DNA of 64,000 bases from Bacillus sp. EB106-08-02-XG196 (GTDB lineage Bacteria; Bacillota; Bacilli; Bacillales; Cytobacillaceae), in assembly GCF_013396335.1 (NCBI RefSeq), contig NZ_JABWSY010000001.1, positions 62,001 through 126,000 of the forward strand, in the 5' to 3' direction. Under the pieces are notes generated by a model, which was given only the letters and a program-made list of their open reading frames with translations, did no database searches and was not told the origin of the DNA. Position 1 is the stretch's first letter; every line of letters begins with the position of its first letter. The position numbers were made by a program, and so were the translations under genes. This document shows positions 1 through 8,403 of the stretch, piece after piece.

Positions 1-215
1 GATAAATAGTGGCCAAGTGTATGCCCCGAAATACCCTGTGCTTCCCATCCCTGATAGTGTACCGCTTTTGGCTGCAATCCTGCGTACTCACGAAACCTGG
101 ATAGCAATTTGTCTGGCTCAAGCTGCAGCAAGTACTCTTTATTTAACTCCACCGCATGCTTAAGAGGTCCCCCAGTAATACGAACTCGTTCTAGTCCAAA
201 CGGTTTTACTTTCAT
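1..215 (-). CDS. Glycoside hydrolase family 127 protein (beta-L-arabinofuranosidase type), 5' part only
   Basis: The gene starts at ATG 215 behind a good GAGGAGAT ribosome site and runs off the left window edge, so only about 71 N-terminal residues are visible. They contain the pattern GGPL, then YLL-LEPDKLL-RFRE-AGL, then GWE and SGHTLGHYL, which is typical of the start of GH127 (DUF1680) enzymes that remove terminal beta-L-arabinofuranose. There is no signal peptide, so a cytoplasmic enzyme acting on imported oligosaccharides fits. The adjoining sugar ABC importer and AraR repressor support an arabino-oligosaccharide role. A hairpin at 286-322 separates it from the permease genes. The family call is good; the exact substrate is inferred. 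Confidence 0.8.
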   Translation of the reverse strand, partial: MKVKPFGLERVRITGGPLKHAVELNKEYLLQLEPDKLLSRFREYAGLQPKAVHYQGWEAQGISGHTLGHYL

Positions 216-285
216 ATGATATCTCCTCATTAAAAATTTTGGGTTTATAGTAATCAACAGACAAGTTAACAGAGCGAAAATTATA

Positions 286-322
286 AAAGGCACTTATCAG
301 AAATAAAATGATAAGTGCCTTT
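286..322 (-). terminator. Intrinsic terminator or attenuator between permease gene and GH127 gene
   Basis: A perfect 14-bp stem (286-299 with 309-322) and a 9-nt loop are followed on the minus strand by a T-rich tract. It would end or attenuate transcription of the ABC importer operon before the GH127 gene. Confidence 0.7.
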
Positions 323-386
323 CCACATTTTCTATTAACTTTATAAACTACGAATCAAAAATGCACCTGCATATGATTTAGTTGTC

Positions 387-1274
387 TTAACCTTTTACAC
401 CTGAAATTGCGATTGATTCGATGATTTGTTTTTGGAAGACAATAAAAACAATCAACATTGGCAATAACGCAATCACAGAAGCTGCCATAATTAGCGGGTA
501 ATCGCTTTGGATTGCATAAGACGCATTAAAGTTTGCAATAACGAGCTGCAAGGTTTGCTTTTCTGGTGAATTCAAGTACAGAATAGGACCTAAATAATCA
601 TTCCAAATTCCCATGAACCACAAAATTAACTGTGCCGCAACCGCAGGCTTAATCAATGGAAAGATAATTTTGTAAAAGATTTGAAAGTGAGAGCACCCAT
701 CAATCTTTGCCGCTTCCATGATAGAGGTAGGAATACTTGATAGATACTGTCGTAAAAAGAAAATCATGAATATGTTACCAAACAATCCTGGTATGATTAA
801 TGGTAATAAACTATCAATCCATCCCACAGAAGAAAACATAATGAACTGCGGAATCATAATGACTGGATACGGAATCATAACAGATGCAAATAACAGTAAG
901 AATATTTTATTTTTCCCGCGGAACTGCAGCTTAGCAAAAGCAAAGGCAGCTAAGCTAGATGTGAACGTTCCAACAACTGTTACTGAAACTGCAATAATTA
1001 AGCTATTACTAATACCAGACAGCAGCGGCCCCATAGACCAAATTTCCTCATACTTAGCAAATGAGATCACTTCAGGAATCCATACTGGAGGTAAGGCAAA
1101 TACATCTTCTTTTGATTTAAGTGAAGTTGAAAACATCCATAGCAGCGGTGCCACCATGAAGATAGCCCCTGCACTTAGAAAAAGGAAAACAAAGGCATCG
1201 GTAATTTTATTTTTTTTCTTTTCAGACATTGGTTCTGCTTTAACATTCTTTTTATCTGCAATTGCAACTTCCAT
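387..1274 (-). CDS. Carbohydrate ABC transporter permease, MalG/AraQ type
   Basis: This is a 295-residue membrane protein with about six hydrophobic segments. It carries the EAA-type cytoplasmic loop of binding-protein-dependent permeases (EAAKIDGCSHFQIFYKIIFPL, around residues 187-207). It is a CUT1-family inner permease subunit, and its partner is the MalF-like protein encoded just upstream. The ATG at 1274 follows AAGGGGC. No ATPase gene is present in this operon, as is common for Bacillus CUT1 importers that share MsmX-type ATPases. The neighbouring AraR and GH127 suggest an arabinose-containing oligosaccharide as cargo, but the substrate cannot be read from the sequence. Confidence 0.88.
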   Translation of the reverse strand: MEVAIADKKNVKAEPMSEKKKNKITDAFVFLFLSAGAIFMVAPLLWMFSTSLKSKEDVFALPPVWIPEVISFAKYEEIWSMGPLLSGISNSLIIAVSVTVVGTFTSSLAAFAFAKLQFRGKNKIFLLLFASVMIPYPVIMIPQFIMFSSVGWIDSLLPLIIPGLFGNIFMIFFLRQYLSSIPTSIMEAAKIDGCSHFQIFYKIIFPLIKPAVAAQLILWFMGIWNDYLGPILYLNSPEKQTLQLVIANFNASYAIQSDYPLIMAASVIALLPMLIVFIVFQKQIIESIAISGVKG

Positions 1275-1314
1275 TATTAAATGCCCCTTTCTATTACTCT
1301 GTTAATCACCTGTA

Positions 1315-2205
1315 TTAATCCAATTCAAAGGAAGATTTTTCGTTTATCTTAAACTGGATTAGGGTAATAATAAAGATGAAAAGTCCCAGTATTAAGGCCA
1401 TTGCAGATGCATAACCTAATTGGAAGTTACCAAATGCTTTTTGCCATACATAAAATACTACTGATGCTGAACTATATTCAGGACCACCAGTTGGTGTCAT
1501 AACGTTAATTTCCGTAAAGATTTGGGCACCGCCAATAATATTGGTTACAATAATAAAGAATGTTACTGGTTTCACCATTGGCAGCGTAATATGCCAAAAC
1601 GCTTGAAATGCATTAGCACCATCCAGCTTCGCAGCCTCGTAAAATGATTTTGGTACACTTTGCAGTGCTGCTAAGTATAGAAGCATTGTATAGCCTAGAC
1701 CCTTCCAAACAGCCATGATAATTAATGCTGGTTTAACGGTAGAAGTATTTTGCAGCCAGTTAGGGCCCTCAATTCCAATTAGGGCAAGGAACTGGTTCAC
1801 TAACCCGTAATCCCCATTGTAAGCCCATTGCCATAAAATAGAGATCGCTGCAATAGAAGAAACAACTGGAATATAGTAAAGCACTCTAAATGTATTCGTT
1901 CCAGGAATTCCTCTATTTAATGCAAGAGCAAGCAGTAAGGCCAACACAATACCGATTGGAATACCCAGCATCATATAAATAGTGTTAAACATAGACTTAT
2001 AGAAATACTCATCTTGGAATACATTAATAAAGTTTTCTAATCCAATAAAGTTCATTTGTCCTAGACCGTCCCAGTCAGTAAAAGCACCATAAAAGGAATA
2101 AACGAGGGGAACCATAGCAAATATGAGGAATCCTAAGACTGGTGCTGCAATGAAAATATAGGCATTTCTTTGTTCTGTCCGATACAGTTTGGACGTTGCT
2201 TTCAT
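1315..2205 (-). CDS. Sugar ABC transporter permease, MalF/AraP type
   Basis: This 296-residue permease has about six transmembrane helices. It contains the EAA loop (YEAAKLDGANAFQAFWHITLPM, around residue 190), which docks to the ATPase. It pairs with the MalG-like protein downstream to form the heterodimeric membrane pore of a CUT1 sugar importer. The ATG at 2205 follows GGGTGAGGAAAG. The 40-bp gap to the next gene indicates one transcript. The gene lies after the binding-protein gene, separated by a stem-loop, which is a usual arrangement giving more binding protein than permease. Confidence 0.88.
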   Translation of the reverse strand: MKATSKLYRTEQRNAYIFIAAPVLGFLIFAMVPLVYSFYGAFTDWDGLGQMNFIGLENFINVFQDEYFYKSMFNTIYMMLGIPIGIVLALLLALALNRGIPGTNTFRVLYYIPVVSSIAAISILWQWAYNGDYGLVNQFLALIGIEGPNWLQNTSTVKPALIIMAVWKGLGYTMLLYLAALQSVPKSFYEAAKLDGANAFQAFWHITLPMVKPVTFFIIVTNIIGGAQIFTEINVMTPTGGPEYSSASVVFYVWQKAFGNFQLGYASAMALILGLFIFIITLIQFKINEKSSFELD

Positions 2206-2286
2206 CTTTCCTCACCCTTTCAAAAACATGAATGAACATTTCCCTTTTTCTAAATTTCTTATTAAAAAAATTTAGATAAAAGGAAT

Positions 2287-2324
2287 AAATGGTGCTAGTC
2301 AGATTCTTAAAACTAGCACCATTT
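2287..2324 (-). terminator. Stem-loop between binding-protein and permease genes
   Basis: A 13-bp perfect stem (2287-2299 with 2312-2324) lies just after the binding-protein stop. The tail on the minus strand is only moderately T-rich, so it may be a leaky terminator or a 3'-end stabiliser giving unequal expression of the operon. Confidence 0.55.
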
Positions 2325-2353
2325 ACACTATGTCAAAGCATCAATTTTATCTA

Positions 2354-3718
2354 TTACTTAGAAGATTTCTTTTCTTGCTCGATTGCTGCATCTAATAGTT
2401 TTTGCATTTTTGGCTGTGCTTCTTTCACATACTCTTCAGCTGTCATCTTCCCATCAAGAACTGGTTGTATGTTTTTGAAGAATTCATCATACCATTCAGC
2501 AGTATAAGTCTTTTCAGCAGGGAATCCGCGCCCATAATCATTGATAATATCTAAGAACTCTTGCTTATTTGTAGGTTTAATAGATGTATCAGCAGCCCAT
2601 TGCTCAGCAATCGTTACACTGTTTGGCAATTGAACCTGAGCATCAACTAACGCTTGGTTTCCTTCTTGGTCAGCAGATAGGTACATCGCTAACTCAGCCG
2701 CCGCTTCAGCATTTTTCGTTGTAGCTCCTACACCGATACCAAGGGAACCCACCCATGCAGCAGGTTTACCTGTTTTACCAGCAGGCCATGGAATTAAATC
2801 ATACTCAAACTTTAATTGTTCTGCATATGTTGCCATATCCCAAGGACCAACCGGGAAGAATGCTAATTCGCCCTTCATCCATCTTTGGTACGTATCAAGT
2901 GTTTGTGCTTCTGCAATAGAAGGAGTAATTTTGTATTTATTTTGTTGATCTGCAAACCATTGTACTGCTTCAGCAAATTCAGGAGTATCAACTGTTACTT
3001 TTGTGCCAGTTTCATCAATCCAGTCTGCACCATTACTCCAAGCAATCGGCTGCAAAGCCCATTGAATGTTGAATCCAGCACCAAATTGATCATTTTTTCC
3101 ATCGCCATTTTTATCTTTTGTTAACTTCTGTGCTACATCAATGAATTCATCTAATGTATAAGGCTTGTCTTTGTCAGGAAGTGGAATTCCTGCTTCTTCA
3201 AACATCGTTTTGTTGTAACCTAATGCAAATGGACCTAAGTCTTTTGGTAATCCGTAAATCGCACCTTCGCCAAGTGTTTCGCCATCAAAGCGATATTTCG
3301 CGATACCTTTTTCCCAAATATCGTCGATTTTAACATCTTCTGATCCTTCAACGAATTCGGTAATATCTTTTAATACGCCAGAGTTTACATAAGCTTTTAC
3401 TTGAGCTGGGTTGTAGAAGAAAACATCTGGAATCTTCTTACCAGCAATCGCTGCTTTTAACTTCGTATCATATTGATCCGGAGCAACTTGAACCAATGTA
3501 ACTTTAACGTCTGGATTTGACTTTTCAAATCTCTTTACAGTAGCCGTATAAGCTTCAAGTTCTTTAGGCTGACCTCTAAACATAAATGTAATCGCTGTTT
3601 TTCCATCTTTAGTCTTTCCTGAGCTGCTTTCCTTACTAGCACAACCACTAAGAATGGTACTGATAATCAACAATGCAAGAAGTGTCATAATTCCGAATTT
3701 TTTAGGTGTTTTAAACAA
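2354..3718 (-). CDS. Extracellular sugar-binding lipoprotein, MalE-like
   Basis: This 454-residue protein starts with a lipoprotein signal: a charged N-terminus, a hydrophobic stretch and a lipobox LSGC at about residues 23-26. After cleavage it would be anchored outside the membrane by the lipidated cysteine. The rest has the family 1 solute-binding fold pattern (ITFMFRG near the start, [14 protein letters not shown] around residue 155, [19 protein letters not shown] around 320). It delivers substrate to the two permeases downstream. It is not close to B. subtilis AraN as I recall that sequence, so the exact sugar is open. AraR-type operators lie upstream, so arabinose-linked regulation is likely. 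Confidence 0.88.
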   Translation of the reverse strand: MFKTPKKFGIMTLLALLIISTILSGCASKESSSGKTKDGKTAITFMFRGQPKELEAYTATVKRFEKSNPDVKVTLVQVAPDQYDTKLKAAIAGKKIPDVFFYNPAQVKAYVNSGVLKDITEFVEGSEDVKIDDIWEKGIAKYRFDGETLGEGAIYGLPKDLGPFALGYNKTMFEEAGIPLPDKDKPYTLDEFIDVAQKLTKDKNGDGKNDQFGAGFNIQWALQPIAWSNGADWIDETGTKVTVDTPEFAEAVQWFADQQNKYKITPSIAEAQTLDTYQRWMKGELAFFPVGPWDMATYAEQLKFEYDLIPWPAGKTGKPAAWVGSLGIGVGATTKNAEAAAELAMYLSADQEGNQALVDAQVQLPNSVTIAEQWAADTSIKPTNKQEFLDIINDYGRGFPAEKTYTAEWYDEFFKNIQPVLDGKMTAEEYVKEAQPKMQKLLDAAIEQEKKSSK

Positions 3719-3777
3719 TTGAATCCCTCCACAAACTATTTTATAATTTTTTAAGAATAAAACAATTTCGTGAAAAC

Positions 3778-3966
3778 CTTTGAAAGCGTAACCACATTTT
3801 AAAAAAAATGAAAGTAATAGTTACCGGATTTATATGTACGTACATGTTGGATGATTACATTTACGACCTCCTAGGCTGTAATTTTTCATAAATAAAGCTT
3901 GAACGCAATAATAGATATACGTTCTATTTTTCTAAAGCTGTACTTCTATGAAACTTTGAAAGCGTA
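3778..3966. promoter_or_regulatory. Two cre-like repeats (CcpA sites), 176 bp apart
   Basis: The 13-mer CTTTGAAAGCGTA occurs at 3778-3790 and at 3954-3966. Each contains TGAAAGCG, the left part of the catabolite-responsive element. The right halves are imperfect, so these are candidate rather than certain CcpA sites. Confidence 0.45.
3834..3845. promoter_or_regulatory. AraR operator 1, perfect palindrome
   Basis: ATGTACGTACAT is a perfect 12-bp palindrome that matches the TGTACGTACA core of known AraR boxes. It lies on the importer side of the divergent region. Confidence 0.75.
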
Positions 3967-3993
3967 TTCTCTATACTTCAAATAATAATATGC

Positions 3994-4005
3994 CTGTTCG
4001 TACAT
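3994..4005. promoter_or_regulatory. AraR operator 2
   Basis: CTGTTCGTACAT resembles the AraR core with a variant left half. Confidence 0.6.
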
Positions 4006-4034
4006 GTCAATCACTTTTATTAATTTTTTCATTT

Positions 4035-4046
4035 ATGTCCGTACGT
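4035..4046. promoter_or_regulatory. AraR operator 3
   Basis: ATGTCCGTACGT resembles the AraR core. It lies about 25 bp upstream of a TATAAT at 4070-4075, so binding here would overlap the likely araR promoter. Confidence 0.6.
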
Positions 4047-4129
4047 GTTTAATAAAAACTTTATCCGTGTATAATTTAACCATAGCAAATAATGATTCTA
4101 TTTGTTAATATAAGACTATACATTATTCG

Positions 4130-4141
4130 TTGTACGTATAA
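4130..4141. promoter_or_regulatory. AraR operator 4
   Basis: TTGTACGTATAA matches the AraR core closely. It lies 36 bp before the araR start, a position suited to autoregulation. Confidence 0.65.
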
Positions 4142-4177
4142 GTTAATTTTAGTATACGAGTTGAAAGTGGTGAAACC

Positions 4178-5305
4178 GTGGCACAACAAAAAACCAAGTA
4201 TAATATGGTAAAAGAAAAAATAACAGAATGGATCACTAGCGGCATCGTCAAACCTGGTGAAAAAATCTATTCCGAAAATGAACTGGTTAAAATGTTTGGT
4301 GTCTCTAGACATACCGTTCGCCAGGCTGTTGGCGATTTAGTACACGAAGGATGGCTCTATCGAGAACAAGGAGCGGGGACGTTTTGTTCATTAAAAAAAG
4401 AAACCGCTCCTCCTCAGGTTCAAATCTCAAATGGAAATGGGAAAAATATTGGTGTAATAACAACCTATATATCAGATTATATCTTCCCTTCTATTATTAA
4501 AGGGATTGAGTCATATCTAACAACCCAGGGATATTCCTTAACATTTGCATGTACTGACAATGATGTAGAAAAAGAGAAACAATGCCTGCAAACAATGTTG
4601 AGCAGAAATATTGATGGGCTAATTGTTGAACCAACAAAAAGCAGCAATTATAATCCGAACATTAGCTACTATTTAGAATTAGAACAAAACAATACCCCTT
4701 ATTTAATGATTAACCAATACTATTCACAGCTGATGCCTCCGCATATTATTATGAATGATGAAAATGGCGGCTTTATTGCTACTGAACACTTAATTAAGCT
4801 GGGTCACAAAAAGATAATTGGGATATTTAAAACGGATGACCTTCAAGGGGTAAATCGTATGCAAGGCTTTATCCGAGCCTTTAGAGAGCACGGACTGCCG
4901 TTTTTTCCAGATATGGTTATTACCTATACGACAGAAGACCAGCATACCAAGCTTCTAGAACAATTAAAACGCTTTTATTCATCGGCGAAAATGCCTACAG
5001 CAATTGTATGTTACAATGACCAGATGGCATTAAGTGTAATTGAGATGTTAAGAGGCTTTGAATTAAGTGTTCCAGAAGATGTATCAATTGTTGGATATGA
5101 CGATTCCTTTTTAGCAGAAGCAACTGAAGTGAAGTTAACATCTGTTTCCCATCCGAAAATGGAGATGGGTATTGAAGCCGCGAAATGGATTGTTTCAGCA
5201 GTCGAAGGGAACAGCAGCAGTAATCCACAGTCTATCATATACGAACCAGAGTTGGTTATACGAAATTCTACTTCAGAAGTGAAAAAGCCAAACTTAGTTA
5301 GTTAA
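4178..5305 (+). CDS. araR: Arabinose-responsive repressor AraR
   Basis: This 375-residue regulator has an N-terminal GntR-type winged helix (residues about 5-72, with ENELVKMFGVSRHTVRQAV) joined to a LacI/GalR-type effector domain (residues about 88-365). That unusual chimera is the AraR architecture. Stretches such as TYISDYIFPSIIKGIESYL and LSRNIDGLIVEPTKS match what I know of B. subtilis AraR. In that system L-arabinose releases the repressor from operators. The GTG start at 4178 follows GGTGAAACC. Four AraR-like boxes lie in the upstream region shared with the importer operon. A strong terminator follows the gene. Confidence 0.92.
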   Translation: MAQQKTKYNMVKEKITEWITSGIVKPGEKIYSENELVKMFGVSRHTVRQAVGDLVHEGWLYREQGAGTFCSLKKETAPPQVQISNGNGKNIGVITTYISDYIFPSIIKGIESYLTTQGYSLTFACTDNDVEKEKQCLQTMLSRNIDGLIVEPTKSSNYNPNISYYLELEQNNTPYLMINQYYSQLMPPHIIMNDENGGFIATEHLIKLGHKKIIGIFKTDDLQGVNRMQGFIRAFREHGLPFFPDMVITYTTEDQHTKLLEQLKRFYSSAKMPTAIVCYNDQMALSVIEMLRGFELSVPEDVSIVGYDDSFLAEATEVKLTSVSHPKMEMGIEAAKWIVSAVEGNSSSNPQSIIYEPELVIRNSTSEVKKPNLVS

Positions 5306-5334
5306 TATCCCTTCAATTAGTTTACTTTCTAAGC

Positions 5335-5376
5335 AAAATTGAACACCCCTATTTGATAACGGGGTGTTCAATTTTT
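5335..5376 (+). terminator. Intrinsic terminator after araR
   Basis: A 15-bp perfect stem (5335-5349 with 5361-5375) has an 11-nt loop and an A-rich left and T-rich right flank. It would stop araR transcription and could act in both directions. Confidence 0.85.
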
Positions 5377-5405
5377 ATCTTTAGTTGAGGAAATATGGTG
5401 AAAAT

Positions 5406-5996
5406 ATGAAACAAGTATTCAAAGTACTAGAGTTTGTAACAGCTTTTTTCCAATTGAATCTCCTCTGGTTCTTATTTTGTCTACCGGTCATTACAATCTT
5501 CCCTGCAACTGTGGCAATGTACTGCGTCATCCGTCAATGGGTATTGCATAAAGACTATAGTGTCTTTCGCTCTTTTTTTGAATTCTTCAAAGAGAATTTT
5601 AAGCAAAGCTTTATTTTAGGGATGATCTGGACTGTCTTTGCAGGGCTGTTTTTTCTCGACTTTATATTAATGAAAAATCTCGGCTCTTTCCAGTATATCC
5701 TCTTACCAGTTTTGTCTCTATTAGGTATCGTGATTCTTTTCATCACTATTTTTATTTTTCCAACCATTGCGAACTATAATGTGAATTGGCTGACTGCCAT
5801 TAAGAACTCTCTGTTCTTTTCCGTTCGATATTTCTTTGTAACTCTCTCTGTGATTGTTTTATTTGTTTTGACAGTATTGATTCTCTATACCTGGTCCGTT
5901 ACTTTTCTATTTATTTTCTGTGTTTACGCCTGTTGCAATTACTATTTGTGTCATCTTGTTTTTAATAAGATTCAAGCTGTTCAATCTTCAAAATGA
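5406..5996 (+). CDS. DUF624 membrane protein (YesL family)
   Basis: This protein of about 196 residues has four to five strongly hydrophobic segments. It shows the DUF624 pattern: an N-terminal NLLWFLFCLPVITIFPAT helix, then a short soluble segment with a Trp. Such proteins are common beside carbohydrate uptake operons in Bacillales, but their biochemical role is unknown. The open frame extends upstream to a TTG at 5385. I prefer ATG 5406, which has GGTGAA 4 bases upstream, because the TTG has no ribosome site. The araR terminator separates it from araR, so it needs its own promoter or readthrough. A terminator follows. Confidence 0.75.
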   Translation: MKQVFKVLEFVTAFFQLNLLWFLFCLPVITIFPATVAMYCVIRQWVLHKDYSVFRSFFEFFKENFKQSFILGMIWTVFAGLFFLDFILMKNLGSFQYILLPVLSLLGIVILFITIFIFPTIANYNVNWLTAIKNSLFFSVRYFFVTLSVIVLFVLTVLILYTWSVTFLFIFCVYACCNYYLCHLVFNKIQAVQSSK

Positions 5997-6027
5997 AAAA
6001 AAATGCCCATTTAACGGGCATTTTTTT
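5997..6027 (+). terminator. Intrinsic terminator after DUF624 gene
   Basis: An A-run, then ATGCCC paired with GGGCAT across a 7-nt loop, then seven Ts, directly after the stop codon. Confidence 0.88.
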
Positions 6028-6113
6028 GTTAACGAGTTCTTTATTCATTAAATCCTTATGGTATTCGATGATACAAGATTTGTTATGCAGGTAAATATCA
6101 CAGGAGAACATTA

Positions 6114-6242
6114 TTAAGTATTAGAAGGATCTTTTAGAAAGTCCTTAATTTCATCAACAGTAAGCCCTAAATTTATAGCTTCTAAAATGAGGGCTAGCCA
6201 TTCCTTATCTAGTTCTTTTTCATCTAATAGAGTCCTTAACAT
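6114..6242 (-). CDS. Small SinI-like antirepressor
   Basis: This 42-residue protein is too short for most gene callers. Its core, ELDKEWLALILEAINLGLT followed by DEIKDFL, closely follows the SinI dimerisation motif (LDxEWxxLxxEA, then EIxxFL). In B. subtilis SinI binds the C-terminal helices of SinR and lifts repression of matrix genes. A strong AGGAGG lies 12 bases before the ATG at 6242. An in-frame ATT two codons earlier would have ideal spacing, so the start is uncertain. A SinR-type palindrome at 6320-6335 lies upstream, suggesting feedback. The likely partner is the SinR-like protein at 44756-45100, which has the matching C-terminal helix pair. Confidence 0.78.
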   Translation of the reverse strand: MLRTLLDEKELDKEWLALILEAINLGLTVDEIKDFLKDPSNT

Positions 6243-6552
6243 AGCAATTTGTGTCCTCCTAAAATATTAGTTTCATCAAAATACAGTTATAAAGTCCATA
6301 TGAAAATAGTACCACAAATGTTCTTTATATAGAACATAAATATTTCTAAAAATTACGACAATAACTTACATATAATTTTTAGTAATCCGAAAGTAGACAC
6401 AGACACATTATGCTAATTACTTGTTTATTTTCGACTTTTGTTGTATTCATAAACCATACAACATTTTTTAAATAGCCAGGGACTTTAGTAAATAAATCTT
6501 TGGATAGTTTGATAAAATAGAATGATGGTATTTCATTGAAGGAGTTTAAATA
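6243..6552. promoter_or_regulatory. Divergent intergenic region between the SinI-like gene and the lactonase gene
   Basis: This 310-bp gap holds the minus-strand promoter area and palindrome of the SinI-like gene. It also holds the AAGGAG ribosome site of the plus-strand lactonase gene (around 6538-6545). A TACTAT at 6307-6312 is a possible -10 for the SinI-like gene. I see no other gene. Confidence 0.5.
6320..6335. promoter_or_regulatory. SinR-type operator palindrome 1
   Basis: GTTCTTTATATAGAAC. It lies 78 bp upstream of the SinI-like gene and fits two inverted GTTCTYT-type half-sites. Confidence 0.65.
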
Positions 6553-7611
6553 ATGACTGAAAAAAAACATTTCACAGGATTTATTGGAACATACACCAAA
6601 GGAGAAAGTGAAGGAATTTATTCTTTTACCTTAGACACGGATGAAAGGACTATAGTAGACGTAAAAGTTGCAGCTAGGTTAGAAAACCCAACCTACCTAA
6701 CAATTAGTTCAAATAATAGCTACCTATATTCAGTTGTAAAAGAAGGAGGCTTAGGAGGACTAGCAGCTTTTTCTATTAACGACAACGGGGCGTTAACGTC
6801 AATTAACAGTCAATTTTCAGAAGGACCATCACCATGTCATGTAAGTGTAGACACTAGAAACAACTATGTTTTCAGCGCTAATTATCATAAAGGAACAGTT
6901 GAATCTTATTTAATTAGCCCAGAAGATGGCTCGATACAGACAGTTTCATCCATCATTCAGCATGAAGGTTCTGGACCTGATCCTAGACAAGAAAAACCAC
7001 ATACGCATTATGCTGGATTAACACCTGATGAAAAATATTTAACTGCTGTTGAACTCGGTATCGATGCCCTGATTACCTATAATGTAAATGACAATGGCAC
7101 ACTTGAAAAAGCAAACCTATTACCAATAAAAGCCGGAAGTGGTCCAAGGCACCTCGCTTTCCATCCAAATGGAAAATACGCGTATATTATGACCGAGTTC
7201 AGCTCCGAGGTAATTGTGTTAACCTATCATCCTGAGAATGGACAATTTACTGAAAAACAGTACATTTCTACTCTTCCAGAGGATTTTAATGAAAATAATC
7301 AAGGAAGTGCAATACATATTTCAGCCGACGGACGCTTTGTTTATGCAGGTAATCGCGGTCACAATAGTATTGCAGTCTTTCATGTCAATGAAGAAACAGG
7401 GGAACTTGATTTCGTGGAACATACCTCTACAGAGGGAGATTGGCCGAGGGATTTTGAAATAGACCCTAGTGGAAAATTTATTGTTGCTTCTAATCAGGAA
7501 TCAGGCAACTTAGTCCTATTTGCAAGAAATGAAAATACAGGAAAATTAACTTTATTACAATCAGATATTAAGGTACCATACCCGGTTTGTGTTAAGTTTT
7601 TAGAAAAGTAG
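6553..7611 (+). CDS. pgl: Lactonase family protein (6-phosphogluconolactonase YkgB type)
   Basis: This 352-residue protein is a seven-bladed beta-propeller of the lactonase family. It begins with GFIGTYTKGESEGIYSF and has recurring blade motifs such as SGPRHLAFHPNGKYAY (about residue 195) and SADGRFVYAGNRGHNSIAVF (about 255). In B. subtilis YkgB hydrolyses 6-phosphogluconolactone in the pentose phosphate pathway. It has no signal peptide, so it is cytoplasmic. The ATG at 6553 follows GAAGGAG. The DUF421 gene starts 27 bp after its stop and probably shares the transcript. The symbol is given by family similarity. Confidence 0.82.
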   Translation: MTEKKHFTGFIGTYTKGESEGIYSFTLDTDERTIVDVKVAARLENPTYLTISSNNSYLYSVVKEGGLGGLAAFSINDNGALTSINSQFSEGPSPCHVSVDTRNNYVFSANYHKGTVESYLISPEDGSIQTVSSIIQHEGSGPDPRQEKPHTHYAGLTPDEKYLTAVELGIDALITYNVNDNGTLEKANLLPIKAGSGPRHLAFHPNGKYAYIMTEFSSEVIVLTYHPENGQFTEKQYISTLPEDFNENNQGSAIHISADGRFVYAGNRGHNSIAVFHVNEETGELDFVEHTSTEGDWPRDFEIDPSGKFIVASNQESGNLVLFARNENTGKLTLLQSDIKVPYPVCVKFLEK

Positions 7612-7638
7612 GGCTTAACAAATAAAGGATGTGTTTCG

Positions 7639-8343
7639 ATGGATTTCATTCATAGTCAGGAATCCTTGACAACAATAGAGTGGATTCTACGTGCTGTAGT
7701 AGGCTATTTTTTCTTGATTCTAGTTGCCAAAGCAATGGGCCAGCGTTCGATTGCACAGCTAAGACTGCTTGATTTCGTGATTGCACTAATAATAGGGAAC
7801 ATTATTGCTCATCCATTGTCCGATGAACACCTTGGACTGAAAGGTTCCCTTACCACTACAGTGGTGTTGGTGATCCTGTATATTGGCAGTGTGTATGCTG
7901 TGTTGAAATGGCCGCGAATTAGAAATCTAATTACTCCCCCACCGATTACACTAATTAAAGACGGAGAGATTATCTCTAAAGGGTTGAAAAAGGCAAGAAT
8001 ATCAATCGATATTTTATTGGAAGAATTACGGGAAGAAAAAGTAGAAGATGTTAAAAAAGTGGCTTTAGCATTGTGGGAAGCAGATGGGAAAGTATCCGTT
8101 TTTCTGGATCCAAAATATAACCCTATTACACCTGCAACATATAAAATGAAACCTGAACCATTTGACCTTCCAAAAACGATCATTAAGGAAGGAACCATTT
8201 CTTCTAATGTTTTGAAACAATTGGACAAAGATGAAGTCTGGGTTGTTGAGAAGCTAGAAAATCTGTATCATACAAATATTAAAAATGTGCTGCTTGCAAC
8301 CATTGATCAAAAAGACAACTTAAAGGTTTTCCTGTATAAATAA
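7639..8343 (+). CDS. DUF421 membrane protein (YetF/YrbG type)
   Basis: This 234-residue protein has three N-terminal transmembrane helices (residues about 18-95), then a cytoplasmic part with the DUF421 pattern: KDGEIISKGLKKARIS, then LLEELREEKVEDVKKVALALWEADGKVSVF. Its biochemical function is not established. Related Bacillus proteins are often sporulation or membrane associated. It sits directly behind the lactonase gene and ahead of a terminator shared with the opposing cluster. Confidence 0.82.
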   Translation: MDFIHSQESLTTIEWILRAVVGYFFLILVAKAMGQRSIAQLRLLDFVIALIIGNIIAHPLSDEHLGLKGSLTTTVVLVILYIGSVYAVLKWPRIRNLITPPPITLIKDGEIISKGLKKARISIDILLEELREEKVEDVKKVALALWEADGKVSVFLDPKYNPITPATYKMKPEPFDLPKTIIKEGTISSNVLKQLDKDEVWVVEKLENLYHTNIKNVLLATIDQKDNLKVFLYK

Positions 8344-8389
8344 AAATAGGGCACCGTTAGGAACTAATCCCTTACGGTGCTCTACTTTT
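8344..8389. terminator. Bidirectional terminator between convergent genes
   Basis: GGGCACCGT pairs with ACGGTGCTC (one G-T pair). It is flanked by A-rich and T-rich tracts and lies between the stops of the plus-strand DUF421 gene and the minus-strand nucleotidyltransferase gene. Confidence 0.75.
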
Positions 8390-8403
8390 GATTTAGAACT
8401 ATT

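Larger units (their letters stand above)
3719..4177. promoter_or_regulatory. Divergent control region between importer operon and araR
   Basis: This 459-bp gene-free region separates the minus-strand importer operon from plus-strand araR. It holds four AraR-type operator copies (listed separately), two cre-like CTTTGAAAGCGTA copies and a TATAAT at 4070-4075 that could serve araR. Both units are probably repressed by AraR, and the importer probably by CcpA as well. The promoter for the importer genes is not sharply defined by eye. Confidence 0.7.

Noticed and set aside
718-1305. Plus-strand open frame of 195 codons opposite the MalG-like permease gene
   Set aside because: It is the complement of a clear permease gene, has no ribosome site and has no recognisable protein pattern.
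6034-6049. GTTCTTTATTCATTAA after the DUF624 terminator taken as an operator
   Set aside because: Only one half-site is present, and no promoter is seen there.
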